A stretch of 64,000 nt of DNA. Source: Canna indica (taxonomy: Eukaryota; Streptophyta; Magnoliopsida; Zingiberales; Cannaceae). Below, piece by piece: positions 20,571-31,831 of this stretch. The notes below the pieces were generated by a model. It searched no databases. It saw only the letters and a program-made list of their open reading frames with translations, and had not been told where the DNA came from. The DNA is taken from assembly GCA_034359265.1 (NCBI GenBank), contig CP136898.1, positions 39,517,501-39,581,500 on the forward strand, written 5' to 3'. Made by a program: the position numbers and the translations under genes. Each line of letters starts with the position of its first letter. Within the stretch, counting starts at the first letter, position 1.

Positions 20571-22438
20571 ATTTATTGTATATTTTCTTGATAGTCAATT
20601 GACAATGTAGTATGAGTGGTTAGATTCCGGAATTTATAGATTGATAACTCCTAGATTACAGTGAGCGAATCCTTGTTGAGAGGGAGGGTTGTTTGAATGG
20701 TTTCTTCCCCAATCACCTTGTCTATTCTTCCCTTCTTGAGTGTCATATTTGAGGGGGAATATATTCTCTATATGCTCGGTTGAATTGCACATTTTAGGAC
20801 GTGGTTAGGGGCTGCCATTAGGCTGCATCCTCCTGGAGGTTGATTTCTACAACTGGTTCTGAAGAAAGTGAGATTAAAGTGGCCAATTTCCATTGGGTAA
20901 GTTTTGGTGCAACGAGAACCCAGAGTCGGGGGGCATACCTTTTGTGTGATGAAAGGCTGTAAACTCCAAAATTTAGGAGGGGAGAGAGGCCGACTATAGC
21001 ACTAGTCCTGGTGGATAGTGGCTGATGTAGGGTAGTTTAGTATAAAACCTAAAGCCGTAGGGTACTGATGGTTGGGGATAGAGAACATAACCTTAGTGAT
21101 GAAATGAGACTTCTTATTAGGGGTACTCGATTAGAGACCCTACTTGAAGGGTTAAGTGTCGAACGTTTCTAGATATGAAAGTTCTATTACGACTTAAGAA
21201 AAGTTAAAATATATGTTTATATAGGAAGTTCTGTAAAGGTATGTATGATTATGAGAGAGAGAAGGAAATCTCTTGATGAGGATGGGAGAAAAAGGTAAGT
21301 AATTGGAAGGATGAGTAATAAATGAAGAGATAAGATGTTGACATTTGAATGATTTATATAATGAGATTGTTTAATTGTTTAATTTAAATATGTGACATGG
21401 GATGATGAAAAGGTAGCACAGCAGTACTGTTTGATAGTAGAGGATGATGTGCTGGTTAGGTCTGAGAAAGTTATTGGTGCTGAAATTTTACATGTGATGA
21501 TGCTAGAATTTTCTAGTTATATGATGCTGGAAATCTTATAGTAATAATGCTGGAATCTTATATTACATGCTAAGTTGCTGAAAATTTATTAAGTATAGGC
21601 TGAGATTGATACTGTTGTAGTGTTGCGAGTCTGAGGTGTAATATATCGATGTAACCTATCGATCTTCGTGTAAACTATAGTTTGGAAACATAAAAAGTGC
21701 TTTCGTAACCTGAACAATAGTGTACGGGTGGAAAATAGATACTAACAGTAAGCTGGATATTTGCAACTATTTAATCTTAGTTGGTTGAGTCTTTGTACAA
21801 CATTGAGCTCTATGTAATGCTATAGCTCTATTCTTTGAACTAGCTAGATATTTGATACTCACTTACCGTTGAAATTTGATCACCTATGCTCACAATAGGA
21901 AGATAAGGCGTTGAGCTTATAATATAAGGATATGTTGTTTATGTGTTATTCAATTATTCTAGAATGTCTTTTATTGGATACTTTACCACATTAAGCTGAA
22001 GTATATAGACTCTATATTCTGGTTTAGAATGTTGGTTCTACTAGGAAGGATATTTTTTTTTACTGGTGTAGTTAAGTACTAATGTAAGAATGTTCTCTTC
22101 TCTAAAATGCAAGTACCTTGAGACGATAAATGGTGATGACCAATGTGTTAGTACCTTGGCAGCACTGAGGCTTGAGCTGCAAGCCAAATATTCATATTGT
22201 TATGTTAACTTAATTGCATGTACCTACTATGGAATTTCTTAAGCAGAACTACAGAAGCAACGAGATGTCCTGGAGTCTAATTACCATAGTCGGACTTTTG
22301 CATTTGAGTTGTGAAAGATTTGAACAAATCCGCGTCTTCTTCCTTGCTAGATGCATATAACTCACTATCTTGCCTTCTATATATTTAGCATGTTGAGTAG
22401 TTTATTAGATTTGTGGTTGAACGGATCAAAATGCTTCT
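20571..22438. other. Unrecognised AT-rich sequence, left half
   Basis: About 1.9 kb without an open frame of note, continuous with 31151-31830 before insertion of element A2. It follows the gag start of gypsy C2 and, beyond A2, precedes a gypsy integrase fragment. It may be an insertion into C2 or a non-coding replacement of its gag-pol. No termini or known motifs were seen. The last five bases (CTTCT, 22434-22438) are the target duplicated by A2. Confidence 0.4.
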
Positions 22439-23911
22439 TGTTGGCTTTAGGTTTTCAACCTTAGCCTAATCTCGATTTTGATGGTTTTGATGATAACAAA
22501 CATGAGACTAATGATTTCATTGAGAATATCTTTCAGGTTCCATATCAATTAACGTTCGATGTCCTCGATCGAAAATATTGAAAAAATCGAAAATCGGAAG
22601 GACATTGATCGTCGCGCTCGGGTTCATCGCAGAAACTTCTCGAAGAGCGACGCGTGCACCAAAGACGTATTGGACGGGCTCAAAGATCACTTCAAAGCTC
22701 TCCAAGTTGATGGTCGTTGAAAGCCGGAATCCGAAAATAAAGCGCGGAAGAAATAAGCTGAAGAAATAAACTTCAGCCTAGGTTCGGTCGACCGGGCGGT
22801 CGACCGAATGAAGGTAAAAAGTAGTAGAGCTATTTCGGTCGACCGATGGAAGCCCAAAAAGGGCAGTAGCTCGGGCAGTCGACCCGTCGGTCGACCGACC
22901 TACGGATACCCGAGACGCAAGATCGCGTCGGTCGATCGAAGGTCGGGATCGATAGTTTTTCATCTGGCGGTCGACCCATCGGTTGACCGACCACAGAGAA
23001 AAGAGAAGCGGTCGAAAGACCGGTTGACCAGTCGATCGACCGACCAGTCGATCGATCGACCATTCGACCGGCGGCCTGTAACGGATAGTTTTCTATCCGT
23101 TGAACAACTATTTCTTTAGCAGGGTATAAATATACCCTCATATGATTCTTTTTTTCCTTCCTTGATTTTTTACAGAATTTATTAAGCCATTAAAAGGAAG
23201 ATTTGAGCCTTCCAACAATTGATCAAGCGCGCTCTGCTATTTCCGCGAACACCTTCTCAAGCGCCAGCTTTCTACCTCAACTCAAAAATTGATCGAGCTC
23301 CACCTCTTGACGAGTTGAAAGCGTTGAAGGTTTGAAAAAGAGCTATGGTTCATATTTTCATTCTTAGCTCTTTTTATTGTATCTTTTATTGTTTATTTAA
23401 ACTAATTTTTATTTGTGCGTGTGAAGACCAGATGTTTGGTCTTGAATGTACAAGTAGTTACCTGATGTTAGGTGTAAAGCCACATTTGTAAACTTAGTGT
23501 TTACTAGGATTAGTTTAGTTGTCCCTTAGGGTTGAGGTGGAAGAGGACTCTCGATAAGAACGTGGTGACTTCCGGGTGTGGAAGTGCCTTAGGTCGAGAG
23601 TGCGTCTCTTCGGTGAAAAGTCCTCGTGTGTAAGGTAAACGTAAATTAATCTAGTAAAACTAGTTTGGAAATCCTAAGCGGGGTGCTTAGGTAGTGGAGT
23701 AGGCATTGGGGCCGAACCACTATAAAATCTCAGTGTTTGCATTGTTGTTTTAAATTATTTGTGATTAATTGCTTTATCTTGCTTTCGCATTCAATCCCAT
23801 AATTGCAACGTGCCTAAACCAATCTAAGTAAACAATTAAAATTAGGATTTAGGCTAATAGACTTAGTAAACACACTATTCACCCCCCTCTAGTGTCGCTA
23901 TTTCGCCAACA
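22439..23911 (+). repeat. 5' LTR of element A2
   Basis: This 1473-bp LTR runs from TGTTGGC to CCAACA. It contains a dense patch of GTCGACCG-type palindromes (22785-23065) followed by a TATA box (GGGTATAAATATACC near 23123-23137), the likely core promoter with transcription starting about 30 bp further on. Frames at 22808-23119 and 22830-23141 run through the palindrome patch and are not considered genes. Confidence 0.93.
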
Positions 23912-23913
23912 AT

Positions 23914-23926
23914 TGGTATCAGAGCG
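23914..23926 (+). other. Primer binding site of element A2
   Basis: The sequence TGGTATCAGAGCG lies 2 bases after the LTR end and is complementary to initiator methionine tRNA. Confidence 0.9.
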
Positions 23927-23980
23927 GGTTCGTAGATTGAGATTTTACCATCTCCTCTACAAACGTCTCTCGATCATAAA

Positions 23981-25336
23981 ATGACTCTAGAGTGTGTAGC
24001 GTCTATACCCCCTAGGTTCGATGAATCTAACTTTGGTCTTTGGAAAGGTAGAATATACACCTTTCTAAAGACTCAAGGTTTATGTGTTTTTAATATGGTT
24101 AAGATAAAATACGTTGAACCTAAGGAAAATATGAATGCATGGATCCAAGAACAAATTAGCATGTTTGAGTTAAATGCTAAAGCAACAAATTGCATATATT
24201 GTTTTTTGGGAAATAATATATTTGAAAAAATCATGCATTGTACTTTCGCATTTTATATTTGGGCTTGCTTAAATGTATTATATGATTATGCTAAAACCGA
24301 GGAGTTAGAAACTTTTAATGAAGGTAGTGATGACAATGGTCATCCTTCCAATGCTAACATAGTTTTTGAAGCCCAAAGTGTCTCCAGTCATAGGAGCACT
24401 AAAAGCCGAAAGAGAAAGGTGATTTGTCATGTGTGCCAAGAGAAAGGGCATGTAAGGAAGAATTGCCCTACCATGAAGAACAAGGCAAAGAGGAGGTCAA
24501 ATGCTTCCACATCATCATCATCATCATCATATTCGAATGAAGCATCCTCTTCCCATGGCTATGAGGCAAATTCAAAAGAATGCCTCATGAATGATGACAA
24601 TGAGGTACACTCCACCTCTTCTAGTCATGTTAATAACAATAATAGTATTAACTCATCTAGCTACCATGATTTTGATGAATTGATGGATGAGTATAAAATC
24701 ATGTATGCCTTGCTCTTGAAAAACAATAAAGAGAATAAAAATTTGAAGAAAGAAAACTCAAATCTTAGCTCTCAATTACATGATGTAAAATTAGAAAATG
24801 AGAAGCTAAGAATTAGTGTCAACAATCCATGTCATGATACTTTAAGTATTGACACTAAGGATTTGAAAAATAAAAATGATATATTGAAGAATGAAAATAA
24901 CATGTTGAAAAGTCAATTGCATGCTATTCATAAATCAATGAATGATTTGAAAAATGAGGTTATTTTTCTAAATAAGAAAGTTAGTAATCTATCTAGTAAT
25001 TCTTCCTTTAAGAATTCTAAAAATGCAAATGTTGCTTTCAAGAATGCTTATGCACATCATGCTTCTCATATCAAACATTCTACAACTAAACCTCATGCTC
25101 AGAAGAAGAATGTATCTTTTAAGAATGCTCATGCTTATCCTAGCTCAAATAACAAGCATTCTAAAAATAAATCTCATGTCCATAACAAAAACAAAAAGAA
25201 ATTTAATGGACATTATTTTTGTTGTGGTATTTATGGGCATGTCATATATGATTGTGCTTTCAAAGTGAACCCTAGTGTTGTTAAGACACTTTGGGTACCT
25301 AAGCCCATTAACCCCCAAGGACCCAAAGCTATTTGA
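23981..25336 (+). CDS. gag of element A2, intact 451-codon frame
   Basis: This is the structural protein of the element. The N-terminal ~105 residues (PPRFDESNFGLWKGRIYTF and on) resemble the start of SIRE-type gag, but the usual middle of the gag core is missing. The sequence passes from a WACLNVLYDYAKT-like word directly to an acidic linker. A proper CCHC knuckle, CHVCQEKGHVRKNCP, lies at about residues 149-163. It is followed by a poly-Ser run encoded by an ATC/TCA microsatellite (24510-24531), a long Asn/Lys-rich coiled coil (about residues 230-345), basic His/Lys repeats and a second, degenerate cysteine cluster, FCCGIYGHVIYDC. The start at 23981 lies 55 bp after the PBS. The frame being open in an otherwise decayed neighbourhood suggests that it was used recently or under selection. 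Confidence 0.9.
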   Translation: MTLECVASIPPRFDESNFGLWKGRIYTFLKTQGLCVFNMVKIKYVEPKENMNAWIQEQISMFELNAKATNCIYCFLGNNIFEKIMHCTFAFYIWACLNVLYDYAKTEELETFNEGSDDNGHPSNANIVFEAQSVSSHRSTKSRKRKVICHVCQEKGHVRKNCPTMKNKAKRRSNASTSSSSSSYSNEASSSHGYEANSKECLMNDDNEVHSTSSSHVNNNNSINSSSYHDFDELMDEYKIMYALLLKNNKENKNLKKENSNLSSQLHDVKLENEKLRISVNNPCHDTLSIDTKDLKNKNDILKNENNMLKSQLHAIHKSMNDLKNEVIFLNKKVSNLSSNSSFKNSKNANVAFKNAYAHHASHIKHSTTKPHAQKKNVSFKNAHAYPSSNNKHSKNKSHVHNKNKKKFNGHYFCCGIYGHVIYDCAFKVNPSVVKTLWVPKPINPQGPKAI

Positions 25337-26261
25337 GTACCAAAGGTCTCATATTCTATTATAGGGGGAGCTACCACACAAGGGTGAGAGATTGAAGAAT
25401 TGAAGTTGACCAATGAGTTGAAGGAAGGATCCCTACATGGTTGCAATTTCAAAGTCTTCATCTAGACTAGATGCCTATGGTAAAATTGGCATCAAATATT
25501 TTGGTATCATCTCCTATATCCCATTGCTTAAGATTACAGTTGGAGTTGATATATGCTTAATATTAGTTGATTCCCCCGCTCTTAATATATTTCAAAAACG
25601 TTTTTGATTTTTGATTTCCCGATCTCTTCGGAGACCCAGGTGGCATGTAATGGGCCTAAGCGACCTTGCGATTCTAAATCATAGGCACATTGTGGCCTTT
25701 CGGTTTTCAACCAATAGGAAGGGTTGGAGATCATATTTTTCATTTATTATTCTTGTGATCTCTTAAAATTCATTTTGATATCACTCGATTTCATTTTGAA
25801 ACGAATTTGAAACCATTTAGCAAAGTGGTATTTGATAATGATACTTAATGCTTTTCTTTGCTTTTTGGTTGAGTTAGCTTGCTAAGTAGCTATATTTTTT
25901 CTAAAAATATTAGTGTAGCTTACTTGCAAGTTATAAGTATTTTAGGAAGGCTAACTAGGAAGAAAATGATTAGTTTGGCTAAGTCATCATGAATAGGGTA
26001 TAACCTTAGTAAATTCAAAATCTTAGTGTTATACCTCAATGCTTAAGATTAAAGTATGTCTCTATACTTATGATTAGAATTGCATGATAAGATCCTTGAT
26101 TTCTCATGAGTAGGTAGAATATTAGCACTTAGGCAAATTTCATCAAATGAAACTTACTCTAGGTTGATACTTGCTATTAGAGACATTTCTTGTAAGTCCA
26201 AACTAGTTTAACATGATTAGAGATCTTATTCCTCAAATGCTTCACATCTTAGGATCTCTTA

Positions 26262-27079
26262 GGGCCTGTTTGGTTAGCGAAACCAAGTCTGTTTTCATGG
26301 TTTCAGTTTCATTGAAACCAAAACTGCTTACGAAAACGTGTTTGGTTTAGTATTTTCGTGAAACTGAATCGAAACCAGAATGAAAACGAAACCAATTTTC
26401 TTAATAAAAATGAAAACAACAGAATATTGTTTTCTGTGGTTTCGAGACTGTCGATTTCGTTATCAAAATGCTGTGACAACTTTGTAATTATAAATATTTT
26501 TTTATAAAATTAATTAATTTAAAAATAAATCAAACTATATCGAATTTTTAAAAATAAAAATAAAAAACATCATTTTTAACTCAAACTTTTATCTTAAATT
26601 TATAAAATAATTAAACAAATTTATATCTAATTGACTCAAACCCAAATTTTAAATAACTCAATTTTCTTAAAGTTGGTCTATTTATAATTTAGTCAAACCT
26701 AATTTTAGATCATTGAACTTGTTTTTTTTTTTGAAATTTTATAATAACTATTAATTAATTTTTATATCTAATTGAACAAAAAAATCTTAAATTACCAATA
26801 ACTTAATTAATTAAATCATTTAAATATTTTGTAATCATATTAATAAATATTTAATTTTGTAAACTAACTAAACATTTAATTACTACTAAAAATGTTCGAG
26901 GAAAATTAATATTATTTTTTATAATCAAATAAATATTTACTAGTTTCAACTAACTAAAACTGATGTTGTTTTTATTAACCAAACGCGTTTTCAGAAAACT
27001 GAAAACTAGAAACCAAAACCAAGTTTTCAGTTTCACTGAAACCAAACCAGAAAATAATTTTCGCTAACCAAACAACACC
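26262..27079. mobile_element. PIF/Harbinger (Tourist-type) MITE with TTA target duplication
   Basis: An 818-bp insertion starts GGGCCTGTTTGGTTAGCGAAA and ends in the near-complement TTTCGCTAACCAAACAACACC. It is flanked on both sides by TTA (26259-26261 and 27080-27082). Inverted similarity extends inward (the GGTTTCAGTTTCATTGAAACC region against its counterpart near 27020-27050). The middle is very AT-rich and non-coding. The TIR start and the TTA duplication are those of the PIF/Harbinger superfamily. Confidence 0.92.
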
Positions 27080-27639
27080 TTAGATTCATTTTGATATCAT
27101 GGTAAAACTTTTTTAAAAATAAATCTTAACTATCTAGCATAAGTTAAGTTATTTTTAGTGAAAACCTTGCATCGAACCTTGCTACTTAGTATGTTATCTT
27201 GCTAAGTTGGCATATTATTTCATCATGCTACTAATGAAGCCTTCTTGCAAGTTAAGAAAGTGATAAGAATTGGAAAGCTATGCCATCTAAAAGAAAATGA
27301 AAAAGGAAATGAAAAAGGTTGGGCAAATTTTTAAAACTAAGGTATGAATTTGATTTTTGCAAAATCTTAATATAATACTTGAATTTTCATGCTTGAGTAA
27401 TTTCTCTATGCTCATGACTTATTATGCATGATATACTTGAATTTTCATGAGTAGGCAAAATTATGATAACTTCGGCAATTTCATGATATCTTGATTGAAT
27501 GAAACTTGCTCTAGGTTAAAATTTCTTATTAGAGACCTCATTTTGAGTAAACACAAAATGAACATGTTTAGATACACATATCACATGAGTCTAGATATTT
27601 TAAACTTGAAAATTCATGTCTAGATGATCAAATACAATT

Positions 27640-28130
27640 GGTATCTCGCTTTAGGGGACTTAAGCTTGAAGAGTTGGACTCAAGTCAATAAATCGACTTG
27701 GTCATTTCATTTTAAGTCCAAACTTCATAAACATATTTAGGTGTGTTAATAATTAGTTGTCATGTGCTTAAGATTGAAAATTCATGTCTAGATGAATAAA
27801 GTGACAACTAATTCACCTTAGAGGACTTAAGCTTGAAAAGTTTGACCCAAGTCAATAAATCGACTTGGTCACTTTATTTTAAGTCCAAAACTCAGAAACA
27901 TGTTTAGGAGTAGGTATGACATGTTTCCATGCATCTAGAATGAAAAATTCATATGGATATGGATTAAATGACATAGAGGTCAATTCATGCTTACCTCTTT
28001 TGAACCAAGTTGACCCAAGTCAACAAGTTGACTTAAAGGTCTCATTTTCAATCCATATTTGTGAAACATGTTTAGATTTACTCATGTTAGGTATCCATAG
28101 ATTTAATTTTGAAAAATCATGAGTAAATGT
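27640..28130 (+). repeat. Degenerate direct repeats in the A2 interior
   Basis: Three imperfect copies of a ~165-bp unit run in tandem. Each contains GACTTAAGCTTGAA (or a variant), CCAAGTCAA..GACTTGG and TTTAAGTCCAAA followed by AAACATGTTTAG. Copies start near 27658, 27824 and 28000. A weaker fourth copy lies near 28890. Their function is unknown. Confidence 0.65.
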
Positions 28131-29651
28131 TAAGATTGAAACTTAGCAAGTTTCATGATAACTAGCTTAGTTTTGAATGAAACCATGCTAGGTTGATATC
28201 TTGACTTAAGAATATAATTTTCATCTCAAACTTGACATACACTCTTTACATGACCATTATGTGGTGTCATAAAAGTTTGAATGAAAACTAAGCATTCTTT
28301 GAAAATAATTGAAAAATTATGGAATTGTCATTTGTTCAACAATTGGTATCACCAATTTCAGTTATTTCTAGAGAAATATAGAAAAATCATTTTCAGATGA
28401 TTCTTGAAACTACACATTCACTGAAAAATATAGTTTTATGTGTAAAAATTTCAAAAAGTTTCATCAAGAATCTAATTTATAATGGAATTTTGAAGTTGGA
28501 TTTTGAAAACACAAAATATCCTTATATGAAATATCAATCTTTCCGATACTTTGAATTTTCTTCAAAAATTTCAAATGAAAGTGTGTGTATACAATTTTGA
28601 TTATGTTTCTAATATCATTCACACCATTGATTGAGTAAAATCATTTCTAGGAATGATTTTGAATTCTTGAATGATAGCTAGAAATATCTAGTGTTTTTTA
28701 TTAAAATCAATATAGGATGAACAATGAACTTAGAAAATTCATTTTGAGTTCAATCATGATACATGACATTTCAAATGACCATTCAATATTTGGTATCAAA
28801 ATTTTCATCCAAAAATTGGTTTCAAAAGTTTTTCATCAAAAATATGATCTTGTATAAACTTAAAAGTGTGATTTTTGAAATCTTGAAATATAGATTGACC
28901 TAAGTCAACAGAATAACTTAAAAATTTCATCTTAAGCCCAAACTTAATTCATAGACTTACATTATCTCATGTTTAATGTCTCGATGCCTAAGTTTGAGAA
29001 AACATGAGTAGATAGCAAAACTTGAGACTTAGCACCTTCATGTTTTCATGCTTATTTCAAATGAAAATGTGTTAAGTTCATATTTAGATCAAATGACATT
29101 AGTTTCACTTCAAATTTAATACATGAGTTAATTGACCATATCTTGGTATTGTGAAAGTTTGAATGAAATCTTAAAATGTCATGAAAAATATATGAATACA
29201 TTCATACTTGAGTGCATACATGATTGAGTGTTGAATTGTATCTATCATTCTTTTATCATGTATGTCTTTGTTTCATATCAAATTACTTATTTTCCATCCC
29301 TTTGGTTGAGATTTTCATATTTCATAAAAAATACTCCTTAGAGTCTCAACTTCATGAAAAATTATTTGTTCTTCATCCCTTTGACTAGATTGTCCTTTCT
29401 TGCCCTTTTTAATTAATGTCAAAAGGGGGAGAATAGTATAGGTATAAAGGGGGAGAAAACTATGGAGAAATGTATAGTTAAAATGGGGAGAAATGTATAA
29501 GTAAAGGGAAAAAAATATATAGGAAATCCATGCATATAGGTAGTGGGAGTTTAATTATATAAATATGCATGTCGATAGGGGGAGAAATCCCTTAGTTGAT
29601 ATACTTGTGCTTTAATGATTATATATTTTCTTAAGGATGTTTGTCATCATC

Positions 29652-29665
29652 AAAAAGGGGGAGAT
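29652..29665 (+). other. Polypurine tract of element A2
   Basis: AAAAAGGGGGAGAT lies directly before the 3' LTR start TGTTGGC. An identical tract precedes the LTR of element E at 43396. Confidence 0.9.
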
Positions 29666-31145
29666 TGTTGGCTTTAGGTTTTCAACCTTAGCCTTAATCT
29701 CGGTTTTGATGGTTTTGATGATAACAAACATGAGACTAATGATTTCATTGAGAATATCTTTCAGGTTCCATATCAATTAGCGTTCGATGTCCTCGATCGG
29801 AAAAATTAGAAAAATCAGAAATCGAAAGGACATTGATCGTCGTGCTCGGGTTCATCACAGAAACTTCTCGAAGAGCGATGCGTGCACCAAAGACATATTG
29901 GACGGGCTCAAAGATCACTTGAAAGCTCTCCAAGTTGATGGTCGTCGAAAGCCGAAACCCGAAAATGAAGCGCGGAAGAAATAGGCTGAAGAAATAAACT
30001 TCAGCCTAGGTTTGGTCGATCAGGCGATCAACCGAATGAAGGTAAAAAGTAGCAGAGCTACTTCAGTCGACCGGACGGTCAACCGATGGAAGCCCAAAAC
30101 GGGTAGTAGCTTGGGCGATCGACAAGTCGGTCGACCGACCTACGGATACCCGAGATGCGAGTCGCGTCAGTCGACCGATGGGTCGACCGAAGATCGGGAT
30201 TGATAGTTTTTCGTCTGGCAGTCGACCCATCGGTCGACCAACCACAGAGAAAAGAGAAGCGATCGAAAGACCGGTCGACCAGTCGATCGATCGACCATTC
30301 GATCGGCAGCCTGTAACGGATAGTTTTCTATCCTTTGAACAACCGTTTCTTCAGCAAGGTATAAATATACCCTTATATGATTCTTTTTTTCCTTCCTTGA
30401 TTTTTACAGAATTTATTGAGCTATTAAAAGGAAGATTTGAGCCTTCCAACGATTGATTAAGCGCGCTCTGCTATTTCCGCGAACACCTTTTCAAGCGCCA
30501 GCTTTCTGCCTCAACTCAGAAATTGATCGATCTCCACCTCTTGACGAGTTGAAAGCACCGAAGGCTTGAAAAAGAGTTGTGGTTCATCTTTTCATTCTTA
30601 GCACTTTTTATTGTATCTTTTATTGTTTATTTAAACTGATTTTTATCTGTGTGTGCGAAGACTGGTGTTTGGTCTTGAGTGTATAAGTGGTTGCCTGGTG
30701 TTAGTTGTAAAGCCACTTTTGTAAACTTAGTGTTTACTAGGATTAGTTTAGTTGTCCCTTAGGGTTGAGGTGGAAGAGAACTCTTGATAAGAAGGCGGTG
30801 ACTTCCGGGTGTGGAAGTGCCTTAGGTCGAGAGTGCGTCTCTTCGATGAAAAGTTCTCGCGTGTAAGGGAAACATAAATTAATCTAGTAAAACTAGTTTG
30901 GAAATCCTAAGCGGGGGTGCTTAGGTAGTGGAGTAGGCATTGGGGCCGAACCACTATAAAATCTCAGTGTTTGCATTGTTGTTTTAAATTGTTTGTGATT
31001 AATTGCTTTATCTTGCTTCCGCATTCAATCGTATAATTGCAACGTGCCTAAACCAATCTAAGTAAACGATTAAAATTAGGATTTAGGCTAATAGACTTAG
31101 TAAACACACAATTCACCCCCCTCTAGTGTCGCCATTTCGCCAACA
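29666..31145 (+). repeat. 3' LTR of element A2
   Basis: This 1480-bp LTR is collinear with the 5' LTR, including the palindrome patch (30015-30310) and the TATA box (GGTATAAATATACC near 30358). It differs by scattered substitutions and a few small indels. The target duplication CTTCT follows at 31146-31150. Confidence 0.93.
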
Positions 31146-31150
31146 CTTCT

Positions 31151-31830
31151 GTTGTGATTTATCCCATCAATACAATATGGATTTTTGGTGCTTCAATTTT
31201 TTAATGCCGGATGTGCAATTGATGTTCGGATCGATGATGATTTTGTTTGATTTAATGGATAGTTGGTGATATTTTGATCTCTCTGCTTGTAGCTGAAGCC
31301 TGTAGAACTTTTGTTGTAAATGCGATGCCATCATCCCTTAGATATTTTTTCTTGTAGGCTGAGCTGTTGTATAATAATCATGTTCATAAGTGATTTAGGG
31401 TTTCAAGTTCTTATGTTGATAGATTCTCAATTTGTTATGTGTGACTCGAGTCCCAAGGTATTAGCGTCAAATGTTGACATGAATTCAATCACAACTTTAC
31501 CGGGACAAACATGATAAAATTTATCCTTAATGTGTTGTTTGAAATTGAACTATAAATTCATACGCTAAAGGAGAATGAGATTTGTATTAATAAATATATA
31601 TATTTAATATATACAGATTTTAGAGATTTCGGTTGAAAATGAAGTGAATAGAAAAGTTGTAGGTTTTCACGTTTCAGACTCAATGGTGAAGTCGGTTTTC
31701 TGGTTTGAAGTCATTTCACAAGGATTTCATAGTGTTAAAGTATGATGTGATGATTAAAAGTATGATTTTATTAATTTAATCAGTTGGGTATTATTTAATT
31801 GAATCTAAGTTAGACTTTGGTCATAAAGGA
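31151..31830. other. Unrecognised AT-rich sequence, right half
   Basis: This is the continuation of 20571-22438 beyond element A2. It has no open frame with a recognisable motif and no termini visible. It merges near 31830 into a gypsy integrase fragment on the plus strand. Confidence 0.4.
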
Positions 31831-31831
31831 C

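Larger units (their letters stand above)
25337..29651 (+). other. Non-coding interior of A2 replacing pol
   Basis: About 4.3 kb (3.5 kb without the MITE) of AT-rich sequence in the place where pol should be. No integrase, RT or RNase H motif was seen in any frame. Related segments recur: 25800-26250 resembles 27100-27560 (words such as CTTGCAAGTTA, TCATGAGTAGG and CTCTAGGTT), and a second repeat set lies at 27640-28130 and 28890-28960. The last 300 bp (29400-29650) contain several GGGGGAGAAA purine runs. Confidence 0.7.
22439..31145 (+). mobile_element. Complete gag-only SIRE-like LTR element A2 (TR-GAG-like)
   Basis: This is an 8.7-kb element with two LTRs (22439-23911 and 29666-31145), PBS, polypurine tract and a 5-bp target duplication CTTCT at 22434-22438 and 31146-31150. 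The only gene is an open gag of 451 codons. No protease, integrase, RT or RNase H motif was found in the 4.3 kb after it. This matches the published class of terminal-repeat elements with a GAG domain (TR-GAG), which depend on a helper. The two LTRs look alike but are not identical. A PIF/Harbinger-type MITE sits inside at 26262-27079. Confidence 0.93.

Noticed and set aside
22778..23141. Overlapping frames of 60-103 codons on both strands in the A2 LTR
   Set aside because: They run through the GTCGACCG palindrome patch, which lacks stop codons in most frames; they lie in U3 promoter sequence and recur in the other LTR with shifted ends.
27640..28130. Regular repeats that might be a CRISPR-like array
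   Set aside because: Units are long (~165 bp), degenerate and lie inside a plant retrotransposon, without the short identical repeats and unique spacers of CRISPR.
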